Assembly (NCBI RefSeq): GCF_036323735.1
Contig: NC_086020.1
Location: 126,319,710-126,383,709, forward strand
Length of the DNA: 64,000 nucleotides
Origin: Rattus norvegicus
Lineage: Eukaryota; Chordata; Mammalia; Rodentia; Muridae
Reading direction: 5' to 3'
Part shown: in pieces, positions 57,569 to 64,000 of the stretch
How positions within the stretch are numbered: position 1 is the stretch's first letter
Layout: each line of letters opens with the position of its first letter
The notes under the pieces: generated by a model
What the model was told of the DNA's origin: nothing
Database searches by the model: none
What the model saw: the letters and a program-made list of their open reading frames with translations, nothing else
Made by a program: the position numbers and the translations under genes

Positions 57569-58289
57569 ACATCCTGTACATTTTTGCATCTAGCTCCTAA
57601 GAGACTCTGTGATGGAAGTGCTCTGTCTTGTAGATTTAGGAAATTTAACCATGGATGACCTACAATTATTCTGTTGCAAAAAGGACAGGCAACTTATCAG
57701 TGATATAATCTTAATATTACCTTGTTAGCTTCCTGATAGCTCACAGCTAACAGCTTGGCACATCAATAAATAAAGAAAATCAAAGAAAAATTGCTTTAAA
57801 TTTAAAATTTGTTGTTAAAAAAGGGCTTCTGAAACCATCACTGTGTTAAAATAACAGAAGACTTTTTTTTAGTTTCTTATATGATTTGGAATCATTTTTA
57901 TTTCAAATGACACTGGACATGATATATTTGTAATTTTTCACTCTTATTTGGAGCATCCAGAAGGTTTCATTTAGTTCTGTGTAAATCTAAAGATTTTTCT
58001 GCTAAAATGTGGTTATTAGCTATTTGTGTTTGCTAATATTTTAGGAATTTTAACTGAAAGCCTCGGGCAGTTGGGTTGGGGTAATATCTGAGCTGGTTTG
58101 CCGGTCATAGTACTCAAATTCAGTTTGTAACTTGGCTCTCCTGATAGCTTTGAAAGCTGGAAATTTATCAAAATGTCATACATGGAAAAGAACACTTGTG
58201 GCATTTGTTTAAATCCATGAAACATCAGTTACTAAAACAGTGGGCTAGAAAGCAGACTTGCTTTTTCTATCTCTGTCTTTATTCCTCTT
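57569..58289. other. AT-rich single-copy sequence
   Basis: Nothing recognised. Confidence 0.5.
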
Positions 58290-59985
58290 ATTGAATATAG
58301 ATTCCTTTCTCATACGATATATCCTAATTACAGTTTCCCCTCCCTTGACTCCTCCCAGATCCTCCCCACCTCCCCTTCTCTCAGGATCCACTCCCTTTCT
58401 GTCTCTCATTAGAAAAAACAGATAATAACCAAACATGACAAAATAAAATAAATAAAAAATAATAAGATAAAATAAAAACTGCTACATCAAGACTGAACAA
58501 GGTAACTTAATGGAAGGAAAAGAGTTCCCCAAACAGGCACAAGAATCAGAGACTCGCTCATTCGCATGCTCAGGAGGATCATAGAAATACTAAGCTGAAA
58601 GCGATAACAGATAGAGATGACCTAGTGCAGACATTAGGCCCTGTGCTTGCTGCTCATTCTCTGTGAGCTCATATGAGCCGTGCTTGGCTGATTCAGAGGG
58701 CCTTGTTCTCCTGGTGTCCTCCATCTCCTCTGGTCTTTTTTTTTTAGTGTAAATTTAAATACCTGTGCAATACTTTATTTTTTATTGAAATATTTTGTTT
58801 ATTTACATTTCAAATATTATCCCCTTTCCCGGTTTCTCATCCATAACCCCCCTATCCCATTTCCCCCTTCTTCTATGAGGGTGTTCCCCTAGTCGTCCAC
58901 CTACCCCCACCCCACCATCTTTACATTCTTTCCACCTCCTTTTCTAAGGGATTCTCTGAGTACTCAGGGGAGGGACTTGATGAAGACATTTTATTTAGAG
59001 CTCATCTATGAGTATAGGAGAATATCAGTAAGGATCATTTTATTATTCTAAAACCACTAGTATTAGGCTTTACCCTAGGCCCTCTGGGCTGTCTTGTCTC
59101 TTGATCACCCAAGCAGTGTCAGATATGGGTTTCCTTTCATGGAGTAGACCTTACTTCAAATCAGACAAGTTCTGTGCCACCATTATTGGAGCATATCACG
59201 CAAAGAGGACAGATTGTGAGTCAAAGGTTTTGTGGCTGGGCTGGGGCTTATGTTTCTCTTTTGATAGCTTGAGGAGTTCCTTCCCACACCAAAGACACTA
59301 ACACAAGGACAAAGGCTCCATGTAGGCACCAGCTGGACCTTTCCATATTCAATGAGTTGTGTGGGTGCTGTCTTCAACAAGGAGGCCCCAGAGGCAGTTT
59401 GCAGAGAGCAACCTGTCTTGGCAATAGCCTGGGTTGTTTGCAGATTTCCATGTGACTACTCGGCCAACAGCTCAATGGAATGCAACCAAGTCCTAGTATT
59501 GGAAGCTTCATTTGGTGACAAGAGATGGCCAGTTCCCCATTATTGGCCATTCCCCATTACCTTAGAATTGTCTTCACATATTTTAGGAAATTTCCATTGC
59601 TCCAGGTTTCTATACAATCCCTCAGTGGCATCTCTCTTCTCCCTTCCCACCTGATCCTCTGATACCTGTTCACCCCACCTGCCCCAGTCCACCCATAAGA
59701 TCAATATATTCTACTTCCCTTCTCTCAGGAAGATCACTAGAACACAAGGACAAAGGCTCCATGTAGGCACCAGCTGGACCTCTCCATATTCAATGAGTTG
59801 TGTGGTGCTGTCTTCAACAAGGATGCCCCAGAGTCAGTTTACAGAGAGCAACCTGTCTTGGCAACAGCCTGGGTTGTTTGTGGTTGGGTTGTGTCCTCTC
59901 TGGGTCTATTGTAAGTTGGCTATCATTTATAAATGACTAATATCCACATATAAGTGAGTTAGAAAGTAATCTTGCCACCTCAGTC
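58290..59985 (-). mobile_element. Old L1 (Lx-type), antisense, with nested L1 and internal duplication
   Basis: TGACTCCTCCCAGATCC, CCAAACATGACAAAATAAAAT, GCTCATTCTCTGTGAGCTC, GCCTTGTTCTCCTGGTGTCC, CAGGGGAGGGACTTGATG, ACCCAAGCAGTGTCAGATATG, TGTGGCTGGGCTGGGGC and CTAATATCCACATATAAGTG follow the antisense L1 3' region. No intact ORF2 frame remains. Segments are missing and one is duplicated. Confidence 0.88.
58735..58920 (-). mobile_element. Younger L1 3' end nested in the older L1
   Basis: Poly(T), GTTTATTTACATTTCAAATA, TTATCCCCTTTCCCGG and CTATGAGGGTGTTCCCC. The host L1 resumes at about 58921 with TACATTCTTTCCACCTCC. Confidence 0.88.
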
Positions 59986-60084
59986 AGAGCTCAAGGAAAC
60001 TCACCCATCCTCACAATGCCAGACAGCTGGATGTCATTTTGACATCTTACCTTGGCTTGCACATTTTCTAAAGCTTTTTGTCCT

Positions 60085-60405
60085 TGAAATGTCTAGAGGT
60101 AGATAGATGTCTCCATGGGCAGAAACACTTGTGTACTAGCATAAGGAACTGAGTTCTAATCCTCACAGCTATGTGAAAAGCCGAGAGTGGCTCCATGCAC
60201 CTGTAACCCCAACACTGTGGGAAGCAGAGGTGGGATGTTTTCTGGGGTTTGCTGGCTGCCTGGCTCCAGGTTCAGTGAGAAACCTGTCTCAAAGAAATCA
60301 AGGAATGGTAGAGCAGGATGCCTAGTGTGGTCCTCTGGTCAATACACACATCCAAATAAACACATGGCCATAGACCACACATGTGGTCTACACTCATACA
60401 GACAA
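60085..60405 (+). mobile_element. Composite B3-type SINE
   Basis: GAACTGAGTTCTAATCCTCAC, CTGTAACCCCAACACTGTGG, GTTTGCTGGCTGCCTGGC, AGTGAGAAACCTGTCTCAAAG and TGGTCCTCTGGTCAATACAC. Confidence 0.8.
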
Positions 60406-61144
60406 AGAAGTAAATATCTCTTGAAAGAAGCAAAGTAATGTAAATTATCTAAGATGTCTTTGACTTTAGCATCTATCCTCTATTGATTTCTAAGGCATAA
60501 AATCATTTTAAGTTTTGCACCCCATGGTAAGTCTTAATTTCACTTTAGTTTGCTTTCAGAGAATACAAAGGTGGTAGTTATTTAAGTCAGAATGCTTTGC
60601 ATGCACTATTCAGCAAGGGCTGGCTTCCTAGACAGATAGCCTGGAAACATTGGATCTCTTTGAGTACCCAAGGGCTTCAAGAAGACTGAGATGTTTTCAA
60701 ATATGCTAATTTTGACAATTTTCTAAGTGTATTAATCTCTTTTAAAGCTAGTGAAACCAAAGCTCAGGCCTTAGTTAGTGGGTTATTAAAGACTTCAGGC
60801 ATGTCAAGGTCAAGAAGAATCAGTCTCTGGTTGCAAAGTGGCTGCTTTCATAGCCCACTGTTGCAGACGTCTGTGCTAGCAGTCTCCTTGTTCTTTTTTC
60901 TCTGCCACTAGGCAGCACAATGCATGATTTCACTCACAAAGAATGCATCGGAGATTTTAAAACAGGTACTCCAGTTCCTTATAGATCCATATGTTACCAG
61001 ACATTATCACACAAGCAAATCAACAGAAACACTAAGATGTAGTAGCGAACAAAACTTTAATTCCTGAATTCATTCCCTCATCTTCTCCACTTGAAGACAG
61101 TTTGTTGGAATTGTCGTTGCTGTTACCAGTCTCAATAGACTGTA
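60406..61144. other. Single-copy sequence
   Basis: Nothing recognised. Confidence 0.5.
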
Positions 61145-61272
61145 ATGCGTCATACTACTAACTCGGCGGGATCCAGAACATCCTGGGACACAGTCTTTAG
61201 GCACAGCTGTGGAGAATTATCGAGATTAGGTTGAAGGCAGAAGACCCTCCCTAACTGTGGCCAGCGCCAGGC
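61145..61272 (+). mobile_element. MaLR-like LTR, 5' part
   Basis: CTTTAGGCACAGCTGTGGAG, GAATTATCGAGATTAGG and AGAAGACCCTCCCTAACTG match the left part of the LTR at 530. The right part is not visible. Confidence 0.55.
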
Positions 61273-61565
61273 CACTTGTTTTTTTGTTTTTGTTTTTGTT
61301 TTTTGTTTTGTTTTTTGTTTTTTGTTTTCTTTTTGGTTGGGAAATTTTATTGATGTTACAGGGAAGTTGACTACTGTAATGCATCACCTTAGTAATGCAG
61401 AGAAAAAGAACGGCTTCGTCCTCAACCATCCCCAGTCTCATGGCTGCAATGCTACAGTAAAAGACGTGAGGGAAAATAGAGTGCTTGTGTTGACTTAATA
61501 TGCATAACATGGGAATTTCCTGAAGAAATGAAGAGCCAAGAGGACTTGACTTGTTATGTCCCATG
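61273..61565 (-). pseudogene. Retroposed transcript 3' end, antisense
   Basis: A long interrupted poly(A) (antisense TTTTTG-rich, 61277-61335) follows AATAAA (minus strand, 61351-61346) by about 11-15 nt. Upstream lies about 215 bp of non-repeat sequence. This is the signature of a 5'-truncated processed pseudogene. The parent is not recognised and no clear TSD was found. Confidence 0.55.
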
Positions 61566-61615
61566 TTCCAGTTTGATAAAGAGTAGACATTTGTAATATG
61601 TGTGTGTATCTTTTA

Positions 61616-61616
<1 letters not shown>

Positions 61617-61645
<29 letters not shown>
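61617..61645 (+). repeat. (CA)n microsatellite
   Basis: About 14 CA units followed by an ATATATGATATAT run. Confidence 0.95.
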
Positions 61646-61649
<4 letters not shown>

Positions 61650-61689
61650 TGATATATGATATATAATTGATGATAAAAGAATATGACCT

Positions 61690-61866
61690 AAAGTTCCAGG
61701 AAAGTCAGGGCTGTTTCACAGAGAAACTTTGTTTCAAAATACTGGGGGGAGGGAGAGGGAGTTGGGGAGAGGGGGAGAGGGGGAGAGGGAGGAGGGGAGA
61801 AGAGAGAAGAGAGAAGAGAGAAGAGAGAAGAGAGAAGAGAGAAGAGAGAAGAGAGAAAAGAGAGGG
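61690..61866 (+). mobile_element. B1 3' fragment continuing into GA-rich repeats
   Basis: AAGTTCCAGGAAAGTCAGGGC and CACAGAGAAACTTTGTTTC are the B1 right end. Its tail grades into (GGGAGA)n and then about eight AGAGAGA-AG units (61800-61860). Confidence 0.8.
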
Positions 61867-62065
61867 CACTGGGGAAGTGAGAGGGTCTGCTAGCTCACCA
61901 TGTCTTCTGAGAGCAAACCCCAGGCATCGCTCCTAGAATAGCATCTCTCAAGTGAGGTTTCCTACAGCTTGCTTTGGGGAAGAAGAGGGAGCCAGAAAGG
62001 TGAATGTAGTCTGCCTGTTCATGCTGTTTCCTGAAGAATTTCTTCAACTTGAAATAGTCAATAGA

Positions 62066-62140
62066 TTAAGAGGTGACTGAGTGATCAGTCACTTGCCTAG
62101 AATGTACACAGTCCTGGTTTGATTCCCAGCACTGAAAAGA
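62066..62140 (+). mobile_element. ID-like SINE fragment
   Basis: GTGATCAGTCACTTGCCTAG and GGTTTGATTCCCAGCACTG. Confidence 0.65.
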
Positions 62141-62221
62141 AAATCACTATGCTAAGAAGTCCTAATTTGAGGCTATGGACATATTATAAATGTTCTTTGT
62201 TTTATTTAAATATGCTTCCTG

Positions 62222-62325
62222 TGACATAGGCCTTCGTTCTGCAGAGCCAGGTGGATCTTTGTTAGTTCATAGCCAGCCTGGTCTACATAGCAAGTTCAAC
62301 CCTGTCTCTGAAAAGAAAAAAGAAA
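62222..62325 (+). mobile_element. B1 fragment
   Basis: GCAGAGCCAGGTGGATC, TTCATAGCCAGCCTGGTCTAC and CCTGTCTCTGAAAAG. Confidence 0.8.
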
Positions 62326-62334
62326 AAACAAGTT

Positions 62335-62460
62335 ACTGTCTGTGGGATTTGGTGGCACAGATCCATTATCACAGCACTCAGGATGTAGAGGCAGTGGGAT
62401 CATAAGTCTGGGACTTGCCTGGGCAACCTAGTGAGACCTGATCACAAAATACAAAACAAA
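62335..62460 (+). mobile_element. B1/B4-type SINE
   Basis: GGATTTGGTGGCACAGATCC, CACAGCACTCAGGATGTAGAGG and GGGCAACCTAGTGAGACC. Confidence 0.75.
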
Positions 62461-62559
62461 GAAAACACCTTCTCAGCCTACAGATTATGATTTGAATTCT
62501 ATTACATTTTATAAAATGATCAAATGACCAAAGCATTCATTTTTATGAATCTATTCTGA

Positions 62560-62645
62560 GGTGAGAGATGTCAAGTAGTTAACAGCACTTACTGCTCTTA
62601 TGGAGGACCCAAGCTCAGTTCCTGCTGCATCCATTATGGCTCCGT
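62560..62645 (+). mobile_element. B2/B3-type SINE head
   Basis: GTGAGAGATGTCAAGTAG, TTAACAGCACTTACTGCTC and CCAAGCTCAGTTCCTGC. Confidence 0.7.
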
Positions 62646-63087
62646 CCTAGAAACCTGACTAGGGATGGAGAGGGAATAAAGAGAAGACAAACATAGACAC
62701 ATGTGCACAGAAATGCTGGGGTCAGGTGGGCTGTGCACACCTAGTAGAGCGACATCAATTAATGGAAGCAACCAGGAATCTCAGTGTGTTATTATATAGA
62801 GCTCAGAGGCAGGAGTTAGCTACTCTGGGTAGGCAGTCTCTGGCTGTGAACATCCTGGAAGAGGAAGCTACAGTGGCTAATTTTCACCCACACTGGCCAA
62901 TCATTTATAAACACTCCTACTTGGACTAATGAAGACTTTGCCAATTTACCATTGGTAGGAAGCATTTGGTCCTTGACATGGCTGAGCCCATGTGGACAAT
63001 ATATATTCAAGGATTTTATTCACTCTTTAGACCGACATTTACTCATGGCTTCCTACATCCCCACAAGCTCTAAACACCTAAACTCAG
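62646..63087. other. Single-copy or diverged SINE sequence
   Basis: 62715-62830 (GGTCAGGTGGGCTGTGC, GAGGCAGGAGTTAGC) may be a decayed B4. The rest is unrecognised. Confidence 0.35.
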
Positions 63088-63350
63088 CAGCTTACAACCT
63101 CCTGTAGCTCCAGTTCTGTGGGGTACACCCCCTTTTATCCTCTGTGGGCACTGCACATACATGATGCACACACAAGCACTGCACACATACATGATGCACA
63201 CACAAGCACTGCACACATACATGATGCACACACAGGCACTACACACATACATGATGCACACACAGGCACTGCACACATACATGATGCACACACAAGCACT
63301 ACACACATACATGACGCACACACAAGCACTACACACATACACAAGAAATA
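63088..63350 (+). mobile_element. B3 SINE 3' part with minisatellite tail
   Basis: CCTCCTGTAGCTCCAGTTC, GGGGTACACCCCCTTTTATCC and TCTGTGGGCACTGCAC are B3. The CA-type tail is replaced by a tandem array. Confidence 0.85.
63151..63340 (+). repeat. 30-bp minisatellite, six units
   Basis: A landmark ATGATGCACA recurs at 63161, 63191, 63221, 63251 and 63281, with ATGACGCACA at 63311, so the period is exactly 30. Units differ by one or two bases. Because 30 is divisible by three, several frames on both strands stay open with a 10-residue periodicity; this is not coding evidence. Confidence 0.97.
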
Positions 63351-63817
63351 AATCTCTTTTCCCCCTCATCTTTTTTCCTCCATAGTCTGTATTCCATCCC
63401 ACTTCATTTTTACACCTTCTTATATTTCCAGGACACGTGTCACATGCTGTAAATGTTGCAAGCGCATCTCTATTCTGCTTACGAGGAGGGTAATATTGCT
63501 GGCATTTAACATGCCGCAGCAATACTCATGACTGAACATTCCTCTCTGTGCTTTTCCGCCTCCTTTAGTATCTCCTCCTATGAAGCCTGAACAGGAGACT
63601 TACATGAAACCATGATCTCCTTTCAAAGGAACACAGCGTCCAGGGAAGGAGACCCATTCATATGCTTATTGCCCAGTGCCCACCCAGGCAGTGTGAGTCC
63701 AGGAACAGGATTCTTTCTGGCCTCAGAAGAAATGCCACTTGATGGTAAGGGAAAATTTGCTAATTAATTGGGCCACTTAGAGGAGGTTATGGGACGTATG
63801 TAAAACTAGAGCTTTCT
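63351..63817. other. Single-copy sequence
   Basis: Nothing recognised. Confidence 0.5.
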
Positions 63818-64000
63818 AGGGGATTGAGATGACTCAGAAATTATGTTTGTGCAGAGGTTCCAAGGTCTGTTTGCAGCACCCATCCCAGTTGCTTATGACT
63901 TTCAGTAACTCCATCCCTTCATCATGTGCCTCTTTTGGTTCCTGAGCGCACCCACGCTCGCTTGCACACACACACTCGCACACATTCAGACACATACACA
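63818..64000 (+). mobile_element. B2/B3-type SINE, cut by the window end
   Basis: GGGGATTGAGATGACTCAG, GTTTGCAGCACCCATCCC and CAGTAACTCCATCCC, then a CA/CG tail still running at base 64000. Confidence 0.75.

Noticed and set aside
56470..57589. Long minus-strand open frames (up to about 250 codons) rich in Cys, Val, Tyr and Met
   Set aside because: They are translations of the CA/CATA array. There is no start context, domain or composition of a real protein.
63070..63522. Regular about 30-bp repeats resembling a CRISPR array, and 10-residue periodic frames
   Set aside because: The units are contiguous tandem copies with no unique spacers, in a rodent SINE tail. It is a minisatellite.

Overview
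The window looks like nuclear DNA from a murid rodent, most probably rat (Rattus). Three near-consensus ID elements (BC1/tRNA-Ala-derived SINEs, the rat-amplified type), many B1, B2/B3 and B4 SINEs, rodent L1 3' ends, ORR1/MT-type MaLR LTRs and long CA/GA microsatellites all point that way. I see no complete protein-coding gene, no functional tRNA or rRNA gene, and nothing bacterial or phage-like. The window reads as intergenic or deep intronic sequence. Family names below come from remembered consensus patterns, so class and orientation are firmer than subfamily. Ends are within about 10-30 bp unless a target-site duplication (TSD) is given.

Layout. 0-5 kb: a MaLR-like LTR with an A-tailed insert, an L1 3' end beside a second LTR relic that holds a SINE, a B1 with an internal hexamer expansion, an ID with TSD, a probable ERV LTR, and a composite SINE split by an L1 piece. 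5-6 kb: a hAT-type DNA element with 8-bp TSD, then another MaLR-like LTR. 6-20 kb: mostly single-copy sequence with scattered B1/B4/B3 SINEs, MIR relics, an antisense L1 end, a (TTC)n tract, compound CA/GA tracts and a G-rich block at 13.4 kb. 21-22.2 kb: a nest of LTR, ID and L1. 23.9-25.7 kb: an antisense ERV remnant (LTR split by a B2, polypurine tract, internal relic). 26-45 kb: SINEs, MLT1/MST-type and ORR1/MT-type LTRs, MIRs and two retrotransposed-transcript-like 3' ends (one here, one at 61.3 kb). 45-52 kb: an ORR1 inside a composite SINE, an L1 with perfect TSD, a tiny retro-insert with TSD inside an LTR, an antisense Lx-type L1 end, and an MLT1-type LTR hit by an ID. 52-54.5 kb: the longest stretch without a recognisable repeat. 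56-57.6 kb: an ORR1, a minimal SINE with 17-bp TSD, and a 0.9-kb CA/CATA array. 58.3-60 kb: an old antisense L1 hit by a younger L1. 60-64 kb: SINEs, GA-rich repeats and a 30-bp minisatellite grown from a SINE tail.

No genes work together here. What can be read is a chronology of insertions (MIR and MLT1 oldest, then MaLR/ORR1 and Lx L1, then B1/B2/B4, then ID and young L1) and repeat expansions seeded by SINEs. Two short intervals (20430-20720 and 47256-47314) have exon-like splice signals and are offered only as candidates. I found no convincing undescribed system.
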